A stretch of DNA of 64,000 nt from Candidatus Obscuribacter phosphatis (GTDB taxonomy: Bacteria; Cyanobacteriota; Vampirovibrionia; Obscuribacterales; Obscuribacteraceae), in NCBI GenBank assembly GCA_001899315.1, contig MOYA01000002.1:619848-683847 (forward strand). Reading direction: 5' to 3'. This document shows positions 51,036 to 59,953 of the stretch, one piece after another. Numbering within the stretch: position 1 is the stretch's first letter; each line of letters begins with the position of its first letter. Under the pieces are notes generated by a model. That model searched no databases. It had not been told where the DNA came from and saw only the letters and a list, made by a program, of their open reading frames with translations. Both the position numbers and the translations under genes were made by a program.

Positions 51036-52004
51036 ATGGAAGCCAAGATTAGACCTTCGAAACTACAAATAGCCTTAGCCTTTTTAACCATCTATGTCAT
51101 TTGGGGCTCGACCTATTTAGCAATTCGCTTTGCCATCGACACTATTCCGCCCCTGGTTATGGCCGGAGCCCGTTTTTTGCTGGCAGGTATTCCTCTTTAT
51201 TTGGTTTTACGCATTGGTGGAGCGGCTCGACCATCTTTGGCCGAATGGCGCACCTCGATTTTGCTTGGCATTTTGCTTTTGAGTGTCGGCACAGGCGGTG
51301 TCGTCTTGTCTGAGAAGTCGGTGCCGAGCGGCTTGGTTAGTTTGCTGGTGGCCATGGTTCCGGTTTATGTGGCTATCTTGGAGTGGGTTTTCGCCGGCTT
51401 TAAGAAAGTCAGCAATCTTTCGGTGCTTGGTCTGGCCGTCAGTACCATCGGTATCTTTATTTTGGTGGCGCCGTCTTTGACCGGAGCCGGCATGCGAGTT
51501 GATTTCGGCGGCTTGTCCTTAGTGCTCCTCAGCTCTTTCAGTTGGGCTTTGGGTACTGTTATCGGGCGCAAGCTGACTATGCCTCGCTCGGTCATGCTCG
51601 GCACGGCCATGCAGATGATTAGCGGCGGAACATTTCTTTTGCTGGCAGCTTTTCTCATGGGTGAGCACCGTGATTTTTCATTCTTCGAGGTCTCTACCCA
51701 GAGTCTTTTGGCTTTTATCTATTTGACTGTGTTCGGCTCAATTGCTGCATTTTCAGCCTACACATGGTTGGTGAAACACCTTAGTGCCGGTAAGGTCTCG
51801 ACCTATGCCTATGTCAATCCGGTTGTGGCCGTTTTGCTCGGCTGGGTAATTTTGGGCGAGCCGGTTGGCCCGACCACGGCACTAGCAGCCTTTACCATTC
51901 TCAGTGGGGTGGCTGTACTGAGCTTGGGTAATGCCGGTTTTGAACTGCGCAAACTAAGCTTTTGCCGCATAGACTTGCAAAGCAAAATAGATAAAGTGAG
52001 ATAA
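51036..52004 (+). CDS. EamA/DMT-family transporter
   Basis: Ten transmembrane helices form two EamA halves; the first opens with FLTIYVIWGSTYLAIRFAI, the typical DMT signature, and the second contains AYTWLVKHLSAGKVSTYAYV. Such proteins export metabolites, often amino acids. I chose ATG at 51036 because AGCAGGAA lies six bases before it; a GTG at 51006 in frame would add ten residues. The divergent Lrp-type regulator suggests amino-acid export. Confidence 0.9.
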   Translation: MEAKIRPSKLQIALAFLTIYVIWGSTYLAIRFAIDTIPPLVMAGARFLLAGIPLYLVLRIGGAARPSLAEWRTSILLGILLLSVGTGGVVLSEKSVPSGLVSLLVAMVPVYVAILEWVFAGFKKVSNLSVLGLAVSTIGIFILVAPSLTGAGMRVDFGGLSLVLLSSFSWALGTVIGRKLTMPRSVMLGTAMQMISGGTFLLLAAFLMGEHRDFSFFEVSTQSLLAFIYLTVFGSIAAFSAYTWLVKHLSAGKVSTYAYVNPVVAVLLGWVILGEPVGPTTALAAFTILSGVAVLSLGNAGFELRKLSFCRIDLQSKIDKVR

Positions 52005-52030
52005 GTAAAGAAAGCGGCAAGCTGGGCGGC

Positions 52031-52546
52031 TTAGTTAGAGCTAGACCCAGTTTGCTTCTTTTTAATTAGCTGGCCGGCAACAGAAGAGACACCGCTTAGA
52101 TCTACAGTCGTTTGGCGGGGACCCAGACCAAACCAGGTCCGCTTAGTCTCAATCTTGTCGCCGAGTATAGATGTGGCTTTGTATGATTTTTGTCCAAATA
52201 GCCCTTTTTTCTCTTCCAGCGAGTTTCCCAAGACTTTCACTTCTTTCTTGCGACTAAGCCAGCCTTTGCTGTTTTCCAGTTTGTTGCCGAAGCGGTCTTG
52301 TACCTTTATAGAATCTCTGCCGAACCAGCCGCTTTTCATCTCTAAGGTCTCGCCGCCGCCCGATTTGACCGTGACGTTATTGCCTTGTGCTTCAGCACTG
52401 CCTATGGTGGCGCAAGCGAGGGCGGCAAATAAAAAGGTCTTGACCAATAGGCTTTTGGCTTGCCCTGTCTTTATATTGGTTTTCAGGGTGGTTTTCTTTT
52501 GGATGTACTTAGCGGTGTTCATAGAGGTGTTTATAGAGGTATTCAT
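52031..52546 (-). CDS. Secreted basic repeat protein
   Basis: The 171-residue protein has a long N-region, a hydrophobic segment and a predicted cleavage after GSAEA (about residue 53). The mature part contains about four degenerate ~21-residue repeats, each with a Gly-Trp/Leu-Phe or Leu turn followed by a basic strand and a Gly-Asn/Asp-Lys/Ser-Leu/Ile turn (GWFGRDS, GWLSRKK, GLFGQKS, TWFGLGP). The first twelve codons are a 12-base unit repeated three times (MNTS, INTS, MNTA). The ATG at 52546 has AGGAAAG six bases upstream. The function is unknown. Confidence 0.65.
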   Translation of the reverse strand: MNTSINTSMNTAKYIQKKTTLKTNIKTGQAKSLLVKTFLFAALACATIGSAEAQGNNVTVKSGGGETLEMKSGWFGRDSIKVQDRFGNKLENSKGWLSRKKEVKVLGNSLEEKKGLFGQKSYKATSILGDKIETKRTWFGLGPRQTTVDLSGVSSVAGQLIKKKQTGSSSN

Positions 52547-52644
52547 AAGAATCTTTCCTATTTATTAGGCTCAAGCCGCACGAGCGCTCAAGCTGTTCAA
52601 GATGAATAGATAGAAGAGCGCGATCAAGTTTTGTTCCCGCCTTC

Positions 52645-52658
52645 TTAACGATCGTTAA
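52645..52658. promoter_or_regulatory. Perfect 14-bp palindrome in a divergent promoter region
   Basis: TTAACGATCGTTAA lies between the divergent secreted-protein genes, 99 bases from one start and 83 from the other. Perfect palindromes of this form are typical of TetR-type operators. No TetR gene is present in the window. Confidence 0.4.
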
Positions 52659-52740
52659 TTTATCGGACTTTCTAGGAACAGACTGCCGAGAGCCGCGTCT
52701 ATTTCTTTCGTTGTAAGAAACAGCAGATTTAAATTGGAGA

Positions 52741-53349
52741 ATGATTATGACTAGTTCACAGCTGGTGGCTGTCGGCTTGGCCTGTCTTGCTTTGGGGCAG
52801 CCCGCCGCTCTAGCCCAGGGAACCCTTTTATCCGGCAGTGTAGAGAATCATAATGCCTTGCCTAAATTGATCAGACAAGAGCCTGTATACGACTTTGATG
52901 ACCCGGATATCAAACGCCCGGCTGCTACTGTGCCGCCAAGCCAGTCTTTGCAGAAAGCATATACAACTAAAACTGTTTATAAGCCGGTTATTCAAAAGGT
53001 CTATGTTCAAGATAATCGTACTTATTGGCAGAAGCATCCTAAAGTAAGAGCCACTGCGCTTGGTGCTGGTGTTGGCACCGCCGCCGGTGCAGTAACCGGG
53101 CTTGTCAGTGGGCGAGGTGTGGTGCGAGGCGGTCTCATAGGTGCCGGCACCGGTGCTGGTGTCGGGCTGGTGCGCTCCAGCGAGACGATGAAGCGGCATC
53201 CTATTGTCAGAGATGTGGCGAGCGGTACCCTGGTGGGGCTAGGTCTTTCTGCCGCTGCCACGCGGGGGCGGAAACGTCTCTGGCAAGGCACCGGAGTTGG
53301 TGCCGCCGTCGGTCTTGGTTATGGACTGCTTAAGAACGGGCTGCGCTAG
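52741..53349 (+). CDS. Glycine-zipper envelope protein
   Basis: A signal peptide ends near ALAQ (about residue 28). A ~70-residue soluble stretch follows, then two Gly/Ala-rich glycine-zipper segments (about 103-142 and 158-200) with repeated GxxxG spacing such as GAGVGTAAGAV. Glycine-zipper proteins insert in or oligomerise on membranes. An in-frame ATG two codons downstream is an alternative start. It is followed 45 bases later by a TPR protein gene. Confidence 0.65.
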   Translation: MIMTSSQLVAVGLACLALGQPAALAQGTLLSGSVENHNALPKLIRQEPVYDFDDPDIKRPAATVPPSQSLQKAYTTKTVYKPVIQKVYVQDNRTYWQKHPKVRATALGAGVGTAAGAVTGLVSGRGVVRGGLIGAGTGAGVGLVRSSETMKRHPIVRDVASGTLVGLGLSAAATRGRKRLWQGTGVGAAVGLGYGLLKNGLR

Positions 53350-53394
53350 TTGGGGCTCGGTTCTTTTATTTATTGACCTATAGAGGATTTTGTT

Positions 53395-54465
53395 ATGAAT
53401 GGTTTGAAGAAAGTGACCGCCTTGTCTTGCGCTCTGGGTATAGCCGGTTGTGCCCTGGTCGGTTATAGCCTGAGCCGTGGCAGTGGCGTGGCGGAACTTA
53501 CCGCCCAGAGTCTGATTGAGAAGAAGCGAGGCAATTTGGTCACCGCTCAGAAAAAGCTGAAAGAGGCGCTTGCCATACAAGAGGCTGCCAGCAAAGAAGA
53601 TGCAGCTACAGTGGCAATCCTCGATGAACTAGGCTCCATAGCGGCATCGCAGGGGCGCAGCGCTGAGTCACTACGATACTTCGAACGCTCTAGGCTTATG
53701 AATGGGCGTCTGATGAAACCGCATCTATTGGTGGCCGCCACCAGTCTCACCGGTCTGGGCGAAGCCCTCACCGAAAGTGGTCAGTACGAGAAAGCTGAGA
53801 ATGTCTTGCAGGAGGCTTTGACTATCAGAGAAAACAACCTAGAAGCTAACTCAGTGGATGTGGCGGAAACTCGCGATGCCTTAGCTAGGCTTTATTCAGC
53901 CGCTGGTTATTATGTGCAGGCCGAGGCTCTGTTCAAGCAGGCTCTTGCTAGTTTAGACCAGTATCCCGAGAGAAAAGCCGAGGTTCTCAATAATTTCGGT
54001 GCCTGTCTCTTCAACCAGGGTGGTTTGTCTTATGCTAGAGAGAAATTTATCTCTGCTCTTTCGCTTTTGAAAGGTGAAGGTTTTAAAAATTCGCTTGTCA
54101 AAGCCAATATTTTGACCAATTTGGCTGAAGTGGAAAGGCGCATGGATAGTCCGAAGTCGGCGGAAGGTCGCCTGAGCGAAGCCTTGGCAATATATGAGAA
54201 GAGATTGGATGCAGACAGCCCGGTTCTAGCCAATGCTTACAACAATTTGGCCTTGGTGCTGCGCTATCAAGGACGGATGCAGGAAGCTGAACCGCTTTAT
54301 AAAAAGAGCATAGCCATTTACGATAAAGTTGGTGGCGACGGCGATGGACAAAAAAACAGCTCACTGAAAAATGTGATGCGCAACTATGCAGAGCTATTGT
54401 CGGCTACAGGAAGAACCGATGAAGCTGAGAATTTGCGCCGCAAAGCCGCTAAGTCGACCGGCTAA
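53395..54465 (+). CDS. TPR-repeat lipoprotein or anchored protein
   Basis: The 356-residue protein has an N-terminal hydrophobic segment with a lipobox-like AGC (about residue 19), then tandem TPRs of the TPR_10/12 type with ~42-residue period, for example GLGEALTESGQYEKAENVLQ and NNLALVLRYQGRMQEAEPLY. No catalytic domain is visible. The last TPRs resemble those at the C-terminus of the protein at 4536-6860. A scaffold role is likely; partners are unknown. Confidence 0.8.
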   Translation: MNGLKKVTALSCALGIAGCALVGYSLSRGSGVAELTAQSLIEKKRGNLVTAQKKLKEALAIQEAASKEDAATVAILDELGSIAASQGRSAESLRYFERSRLMNGRLMKPHLLVAATSLTGLGEALTESGQYEKAENVLQEALTIRENNLEANSVDVAETRDALARLYSAAGYYVQAEALFKQALASLDQYPERKAEVLNNFGACLFNQGGLSYAREKFISALSLLKGEGFKNSLVKANILTNLAEVERRMDSPKSAEGRLSEALAIYEKRLDADSPVLANAYNNLALVLRYQGRMQEAEPLYKKSIAIYDKVGGDGDGQKNSSLKNVMRNYAELLSATGRTDEAENLRRKAAKSTG

Positions 54466-54480
54466 GCCAGTTCTGAAAAA

Positions 54481-54610
54481 GACCTATAAAAGACCTATAA
54501 GAGATCTGAAAAAGACCTAAAGACACTAAAGACGACTAAAGACAGCTAAAGACGACTGAAGACGACTAAAGACAGCTAGAGACACCTATAGACACCTATA
54601 GACACCTGCA
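54481..54610. repeat. 10-bp tandem array in a convergent intergenic region
   Basis: About twelve to thirteen imperfect copies of a 10-bp unit such as GACGACTAAA occupy nearly the whole 151-base gap between two convergent genes. The best-preserved run is 54531-54610, where the period is exactly ten; the first ~50 bases follow a looser 10-12 base spacing. Most units share GAC and CTA positions. It lies outside both reading frames. Confidence 0.85.
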
Positions 54611-54616
54611 AAGGAT

Positions 54617-55429
54617 CTATAAAAGAATCTTTTTCATCACACTCAAAATGAGGGTGAATAAAACCAGGGTGCCAGCCTCGGTCAACTCAACTACGGCGCC
54701 GTAGGTATCGCCTGTGTGTCCTTTTAAGCGTCTATTGAGATAGGCGCTGAAAAAGAGCGCGCAGATTAGTGCCGCTAGTATAAGAAAGAGCACATAGAGC
54801 TCGCCTTTGATAAAGAGCAAAAGCGCGCAGATGGCAGGGAAGATCATAGCTAAGATGAAGTCCCCGGGCAGGCGGGTGGAATCGTGCCAGATTTTGCCCT
54901 TGCCTTCGGGTTTGGCATACTCATATCTTCCGATGGCATAGACCTCAGCTAGGCGGCCAAGGGCCGGTGTCAACAAAAGGGCCGTTGGTAAGCTGGGTTC
55001 GGGCATGGCGGCTAAGGCGGCAAACTTCAAGAGAAAGACGCTAAGACCGCTGAGGGCGCCGAAATTGCCCACACGACTGTCTTGCATGATGGCAAGCATG
55101 CGGTCGCGATTTTGGTGCGAGAATATGCCATCGGCGGTGTCCATCAAGCCATCCATGTGCAAGGCTCCTGTGACCATCAGCCAGAGCACACTCAATAGGG
55201 CCGCTTGCAAGAGGCGGTCGACACCAAAGGCAGTCATGATTAGACAGCTGACTGTGAGAAGCGCCCCAAGGAAAAGACCAATTGTGGGAAGATACTTGGC
55301 CAGTCCGCTCAGATCTTGATAGTCTTCTTCTTTTAGTTTGAAAAGCTTTGCCAGGGGCAGGCTGGTTATATAACTGGCTGCCAGCACCAGGCGCTTTGTC
55401 GACTTGATTAGCAGGCTGAACGGATTCAA
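54617..55429 (-). CDS. cobS: Adenosylcobinamide-GDP ribazoletransferase (cobalamin synthase)
   Basis: This inner-membrane enzyme joins adenosylcobinamide-GDP to alpha-ribazole, the last steps of cobalamin assembly. The family signature GALHMDGLMDTADG near residue 88, followed by RMLAIMQDSRVGNFG, and 6-7 hydrophobic segments support the call. At 270 residues the length is normal. The start is TTG, five bases after the preceding gene. No other cobalamin gene or B12 riboswitch is visible here, so it may use salvaged precursors. Confidence 0.92.
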   Translation of the reverse strand: MNPFSLLIKSTKRLVLAASYITSLPLAKLFKLKEEDYQDLSGLAKYLPTIGLFLGALLTVSCLIMTAFGVDRLLQAALLSVLWLMVTGALHMDGLMDTADGIFSHQNRDRMLAIMQDSRVGNFGALSGLSVFLLKFAALAAMPEPSLPTALLLTPALGRLAEVYAIGRYEYAKPEGKGKIWHDSTRLPGDFILAMIFPAICALLLFIKGELYVLFLILAALICALFFSAYLNRRLKGHTGDTYGAVVELTEAGTLVLFTLILSVMKKILL

Positions 55430-55434
55430 CGGCT

Positions 55435-56769
55435 TTATTGCCTCGGTAGTTCGGCTGTGTACTCCGGTCGAGACGGAAACTTGATATGGTTGTTGAAGAC
55501 CAAGAGTTCAAGCTTGTCTAGATAATAATCTATCGACTCTTGGGTTTCTTTCAAGATGTCCGGATCCGACTCCAGGGCCACCAATTTTTCAAAGAGCCTT
55601 TTAGAGAACTGCTCTAATTCGCGGGCGTTTTGTTCTTTGCCTTCCCAGGGCATATAGAGATCTTCGCTGACATAGCTGATAATGTCGGGCACCACAGGTA
55701 GTGGCTCGCTCGGGCTGATGGCGAGGGCGAACAGACCTCTGTTTTCTCCATTTTGAATGAATACTTGATGCGGTCCCAAGATGTCGGTGGTCCAGCTCAT
55801 CAAGAGGAGGCAGCGGTCTGGACGATCTGGACCACGGTAGCTGTCGCTCGGCAAGCCGAACATTTCACCAAAGACAGTGGCCATAGGTTTGGAGCGCAGC
55901 GAGTAGAACTCCACACCTTCTTCTTCCACCGAGATTCCCGACAAAAGACCTTTCAGTATAGCTAGAGAGGCTGCCACATCTTTGATTTCGGCCTTGCCGG
56001 CGGTTAGGGTCTTGCCTGGTCTAAGAAGAATACTGCCATAGAGAATGAAGAACCAGTCTCTGTCATTGAGAGTCTTCTTTTTAGAAAGTTTGGCTAGGCG
56101 TTTGAGAACTATTTGGCGGTGTTCTACTTCCAGTTTCTCTTCTTCGCTCTCAGCGAGCGGACGCAGCATTGCTAGAGCTTCGGCTGCCGCTGCTTCGTTG
56201 CGCAAGAGGGTATAGCAGACGCAGAGATTGAGAATAACGTCAAAGTCGTCGCGCTTGTCTTTGAACTTCTCGAAATGCCCCACCGCTCTGGCAAAGTCTT
56301 TAAGGCACATGAGCGAAAAGCCTAGCTCGTAGTTGACGAGCGGATCTTCCGGCAATTCTTGATGAATCTCAGATAAGATCATGGTGGCAAGCTGGAACTG
56401 TCTCATGTCGACGAGGGCATAGCCGACTTCGAAGAGTTCCTGGTGGTGCTTATATGGTGGCAGTGGTTCTTTCAGCTTCTCTACCAGTTTGCTGAAGCGT
56501 TTGCTCGATTCTCCCTCACCTATCTCGCTTAGCAATTCGGCAAAAAGTTCAATGACAGCGCGGTCGTAAGGCGCTTTTAACCAAATCTCACTCAGCTTGG
56601 CGCGGCAGCGTTCATATTCGCCGTTCTCAAACAGCACTTTTGCTTCTTCCAAGGGCGACTTTTCTTGCGCTATGGCTTCCGCTTTTGCTTCGTCTTGCTG
56701 CGGGCTGAAGTCGAGCAGCTCTTCCTGGCTGCCCGCAGATTGACTTTGATTTGGCTCTTTCTCGCTCAA
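55435..56769 (-). CDS. TPR-like cytoplasmic protein, function unknown
   Basis: The 444-residue protein has no signal peptide. The first ~230 residues contain degenerate TPR repeats (VLFENGEYERCRAKLSEIW, ALVDMRQFQLATMILSEI); the C-terminal half is a mixed alpha/beta region without a recognised domain, with Trp/Pro-rich stretches. The start is TTG. It sits 13 bases after lipA and five before cobS, suggesting a lipA-TPR-cobS transcript, though no shared pathway is evident. Confidence 0.75.
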   Translation of the reverse strand: MSEKEPNQSQSAGSQEELLDFSPQQDEAKAEAIAQEKSPLEEAKVLFENGEYERCRAKLSEIWLKAPYDRAVIELFAELLSEIGEGESSKRFSKLVEKLKEPLPPYKHHQELFEVGYALVDMRQFQLATMILSEIHQELPEDPLVNYELGFSLMCLKDFARAVGHFEKFKDKRDDFDVILNLCVCYTLLRNEAAAAEALAMLRPLAESEEEKLEVEHRQIVLKRLAKLSKKKTLNDRDWFFILYGSILLRPGKTLTAGKAEIKDVAASLAILKGLLSGISVEEEGVEFYSLRSKPMATVFGEMFGLPSDSYRGPDRPDRCLLLMSWTTDILGPHQVFIQNGENRGLFALAISPSEPLPVVPDIISYVSEDLYMPWEGKEQNARELEQFSKRLFEKLVALESDPDILKETQESIDYYLDKLELLVFNNHIKFPSRPEYTAELPRQ

Positions 56770-56782
56770 AACTGCAAATTCA

Positions 56783-57724
56783 CTACTTTAGATTGTTGGC
56801 TAATTCTTCGGCATGGTACGAACTTCTCACCAAAGGCCCGGAGTGCACCATTTTGAAGCCGATCTTCCATCCGTAGGCGCCAAGCTCTTCGAATTCGGAG
56901 GGTTCTACATAGCGCTTCACCGGCAATTGGTCTCGGGACGGTCTGAGATACTGACCGAGCGTCAGGAAGGCGCAACCATGATCGCGCAGGTCGTGCATCA
57001 CTTCCTTAACTTCGTCCATTGTTTCGCCCAGTCCCAACATCAAACCAGATTTGGTAGGAATATCAGGGGCGATTTCGGATGCCATTTTCAATACATTGAG
57101 AGAGCGGTCATATTTTGAACCAGGTCGTACTCTTTTATAGAGACGCGGCACTGTTTCCATATTGTGGTTATAAACCACAGGCTCGGCCGCCAGAACTATT
57201 TCTAGGGCGTCGCGTCTGCCTTGAAAGTCCGGGGTGAGAACTTCCACTGCCACGCCTTTGATGCTTTCTTTGAGAGCTTTGATGGTGGCGGCGAAATGAC
57301 TTGCGCCCTGATCGGGTAAGTCATCGCGATTGACCGAGGTGAGGACCACATGGCGCAGCCCCATCTTTTGGGCGGCAGTGGCGATGCGCTGGGGTTCTTC
57401 TGGGTCGAGGGGGGAAGGCGTACCTTTATTTACTGAACAAAAGCGACAAGTACGTGTGCAAAGGGCGCCCATGAGCATGAAGGTGGCAGTGCCTTTGGCC
57501 CAGCATTCGCCTTTGTTTGGACAGCGACCACTTTCACAAATGGTATTGAGATTTTGTTCTTTTAAGATAAGCCTGGTCTCACGGTTCTCTTCGGTATTCA
57601 AAACCGAGCGCCGCACCCATTCGGGCAAACGCAAGGGCGCATTGTCTTCTTCTTGCTCTAAGCGTCTGGCGGCCTGGGCTAGCGCCGCCATCTTTTTATT
57701 ACTGTCCGACTGACTTGTTGTCAT
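56783..57724 (-). CDS. lipA: Lipoyl synthase
   Basis: This radical-SAM enzyme inserts two sulphurs into protein-bound octanoyl groups. The auxiliary cluster cysteines (CESGRCPNKGEC), the radical-SAM CTRTCRFC and the C-terminal VRSSYHAEE motif are present. I chose ATG at 57724 because AAGGG lies eight bases upstream; a GTG at 57733 would add three residues. The 313-residue length is standard. lipB is not seen in the window. Confidence 0.95.
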   Translation of the reverse strand: MTTSQSDSNKKMAALAQAARRLEQEEDNAPLRLPEWVRRSVLNTEENRETRLILKEQNLNTICESGRCPNKGECWAKGTATFMLMGALCTRTCRFCSVNKGTPSPLDPEEPQRIATAAQKMGLRHVVLTSVNRDDLPDQGASHFAATIKALKESIKGVAVEVLTPDFQGRRDALEIVLAAEPVVYNHNMETVPRLYKRVRPGSKYDRSLNVLKMASEIAPDIPTKSGLMLGLGETMDEVKEVMHDLRDHGCAFLTLGQYLRPSRDQLPVKRYVEPSEFEELGAYGWKIGFKMVHSGPLVRSSYHAEELANNLK

Positions 57725-57827
57725 TGACTGCACCCTTAACTATGGCGTTGTAATTTCTAGATTCTAGTTCATAGCGATGTAGAATTAGACTTCTGTTGCA
57801 AATATCTATCTATTTGAGGGGCGAGTC

Positions 57828-58649
57828 GTGCGCAAAACTATCATTGCCGGCAACTGGAAAATGCATAAGAACCAGGCTGAATCAAAGGCTCTCATTAATG
57901 CTGTTTTGGAAGGCGTCAGCCAGATGAAAGGCGAAACTTTGCCCGACATTGTTCTTTGCCCGGTGTTCTTGAGTCTGCCCTTGGCGGCCGAAACCCTTAA
58001 GTCTCTTAAAGAAAAGCATGGTGAAGTGCTGAGCACTTGCTATGTGGGCGCCCAGAACATGGACTATCACGATAGCGGCGCTTTCACCGGCGAAATCGCC
58101 CCCGGAATGTTAACCGATATCGGTTTAACTCACGTCATCATTGGTCACAGCGAAAGAAGGCAGTACTTTGCCGAAACCAATGCTTCGGTCAATCTCAAGA
58201 CCAGGGCTGCCCTTGCCAACAAGCTGGTACCTATTGTTTGCGTAGGTGAAACCCTCGATGAGCGAGAAGCCGGCTTGACCGATCAGGTCATTCGTCGTCA
58301 GGTGGCAAGCGCTTTAGAAGAACTTGACAAAGATCAAGTTGCCAAGATTGTTGTGGCTTATGAGCCGGTTTGGGCGATTGGCACCGGCAAGAACTGCGAG
58401 TCTACCGAAGCAAACCGAGTCTGCAAGATGATTCGCGAGACCATCAATGAGCTTTATGCCACCAATGTTGCCGATACAATTCCTGTGCTTTATGGTGGGT
58501 CAGTCAAGCCCTCGACAATTGTGGAACAGATGGAGCAATCTGATATAGACGGCGCTCTGGTCGGCGGGGCCAGCCTCAAGGCAGAAGACTTCTTGCCTAT
58601 TATCAAAGGCGGAGCCGGCAGAAGTAAGCTCATGGGAACCAGAGCCTAG
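57828..58649 (+). CDS. tpiA: Triosephosphate isomerase
   Basis: TpiA interconverts dihydroxyacetone phosphate and glyceraldehyde 3-phosphate in glycolysis. The N-terminal AGNWKMHKN with the catalytic Lys, the catalytic His in GHSERR, the catalytic Glu in AYEPVWAIGTGK and the phosphate loop GGSVKP are all visible. At 273 residues it is about 20 longer than usual. The GTG start has GAGGGG at six bases. It is divergent from lipA. Confidence 0.96.
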   Translation: MRKTIIAGNWKMHKNQAESKALINAVLEGVSQMKGETLPDIVLCPVFLSLPLAAETLKSLKEKHGEVLSTCYVGAQNMDYHDSGAFTGEIAPGMLTDIGLTHVIIGHSERRQYFAETNASVNLKTRAALANKLVPIVCVGETLDEREAGLTDQVIRRQVASALEELDKDQVAKIVVAYEPVWAIGTGKNCESTEANRVCKMIRETINELYATNVADTIPVLYGGSVKPSTIVEQMEQSDIDGALVGGASLKAEDFLPIIKGGAGRSKLMGTRA

Positions 58650-58717
58650 GGATAAAGTTTTTTTTCCTTTGAGCTTTCATTCCACTCGCGGCAGCGTAGT
58701 CAGGATGACTTGCTTGA

Positions 58718-58723
58718 TATAAT
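58718..58723 (+). promoter_or_regulatory. -10 element of tRNA-Ser
   Basis: A perfect TATAAT lies 13 bases upstream of the mature tRNA 5' end. No good -35 hexamer is visible at the right spacing. Confidence 0.45.
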
Positions 58724-58736
58724 CACGAGACCACTT

Positions 58737-58823
58737 GGAGAGGTGTCGGAGTGGTCTATCGTGCAGTCCTGGAAAGACTGTCTGTGTGAAAGCGCAGCGA
58801 GGGTTCGAATCCCTCCCTCTCCG
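58737..58823 (+). tRNA. tRNA-Ser (anticodon GGA)
   Basis: The acceptor stem GGAGAGG/CCTCTCC is perfect, the anticodon stem CAGTC/GACTG carries loop CTGGAAA (anticodon GGA, reading UCC/UCU), a long variable arm follows as expected for class II serine tRNAs, and the T arm is GAGGG-TTCGAAT-CCCTC. The discriminator is G and CCA is not encoded. A run of six T follows and may end transcription before prfA. Confidence 0.96.
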
Positions 58824-58861
58824 AATTTTTTAGGTTACTTTCGGGTTGGTAGGGCTCTTAG

Positions 58862-59953
58862 ATGGAGCATTTTGTCGAGAAGCTCAAAGATATTGAGCAT
58901 ACTTTCAATGAGCTTGAGCAAAAGCTTTCTGACCCGGCCATAATCTCTGACCAAGGCACTTTTATGCGCCTGGCTCGAACCAGGCATCAGCTGGAGCGCA
59001 CCGTCACGACCTTCCATCGCTATCAGGGGGCGGAGCGTCGTATCTCTGACGCGCTCGAGATGCTGCGCACTGAGACTGACAAAGAAATGCGTGAGCTGGC
59101 TGAGGTGGAACTTACCGAAGCCAGACAGGAGCATCAGGATCTGCAGGCTGAGTTGAAGATTTTGCTTCTGCCCAAAGATCCTAATGACGAGAAGAACATC
59201 ATGCTCGAGATAAGAGCCGGAACAGGCGGGGACGAAGCCTCGCTTTTCGCCGGAGACTTGCTGCGCATGTATATGAAGTACGCGGACCGTGCCGGCTTTA
59301 CCCCTGAAATCGCCAGCGTCAGCGAGGGCGAAGTGGGCGGCTACAAAGAAGTGATTGTTAGCTTCAAGGGTGATGCTGCCTATAGTAAGTTCAAGTTTGA
59401 ATCAGGCGTGCACCGTGTACAGCGTGTGCCGGCCACCGAAGCTTCTGGTCGGGTGCATACCTCTACTGCCACTGTGGCTGTTATGCCTGAGGCTGAAGAA
59501 ATTGATGTTCAACTCAACGATAACGACCTGGATATCTCTACAATGAGGTCAGGCGGTGCCGGCGGCCAAAACGTCAACAAAGTAGAAACCGCTGTGCGTA
59601 TTGTTCACAAGCCTAGTGGTCTGATGGTTGCCTGTTCGGAAGAGCGTTCACAGTTGCAGAACAAAGAGAGGGCTAAGCAGATTCTGCGCAATAAGCTCTA
59701 TCAAATTCAGCTGGAAGAGCAACAGAAAGAGATCTACGATGCCCGCAAATCGCAGGTGGGCTCTGGCGATCGCTCTGAAAAAATTCGCACTTACAATTAC
59801 AAAGATAATCGAGTAACTGATCACCGTCTCAATCAGAACTTTCCTCTGCAGCAGGTTCTGGAAGGTGATCTTGATAAACTCATCGAGGCTTGTATCTTGC
59901 AGCATCAGCAGCGCCTGCTCGAAGCCGAAATGAACACAGTAGCTGGAATTTAG
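58862..59953 (+). CDS. prfA: Peptide chain release factor 1
   Basis: RF1 ends translation at UAA and UAG. The stop-codon recognition motif PAT (VPATEASGR) distinguishes it from RF2 (SPF), and [10 protein letters not shown] holds the universal GGQ that triggers hydrolysis. The 363-residue length is normal. The stop codon TAG shares its last base with the GTG of prmC, whose product methylates the GGQ glutamine, the classic prfA-prmC pair. Confidence 0.97.
   Translation: MEHFVEKLKDIEHTFNELEQKLSDPAIISDQGTFMRLARTRHQLERTVTTFHRYQGAERRISDALEMLRTETDKEMRELAEVELTEARQEHQDLQAELKILLLPKDPNDEKNIMLEIRAGTGGDEASLFAGDLLRMYMKYADRAGFTPEIASVSEGEVGGYKEVIVSFKGDAAYSKFKFESGVHRVQRVPATEASGRVHTSTATVAVMPEAEEIDVQLNDNDLDISTMRSGGAGGQNVNKVETAVRIVHKPSGLMVACSEERSQLQNKERAKQILRNKLYQIQLEEQQKEIYDARKSQVGSGDRSEKIRTYNYKDNRVTDHRLNQNFPLQQVLEGDLDKLIEACILQHQQRLLEAEMNTVAGI

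Noticed and set aside
58113..58124. ACCGATATCGGT in tpiA, same as the prmC repeat core
   Set aside because: It encodes TDIG at a normal TpiA position and lacks the rest of the 45-bp unit, so it is probably chance from codon choice.
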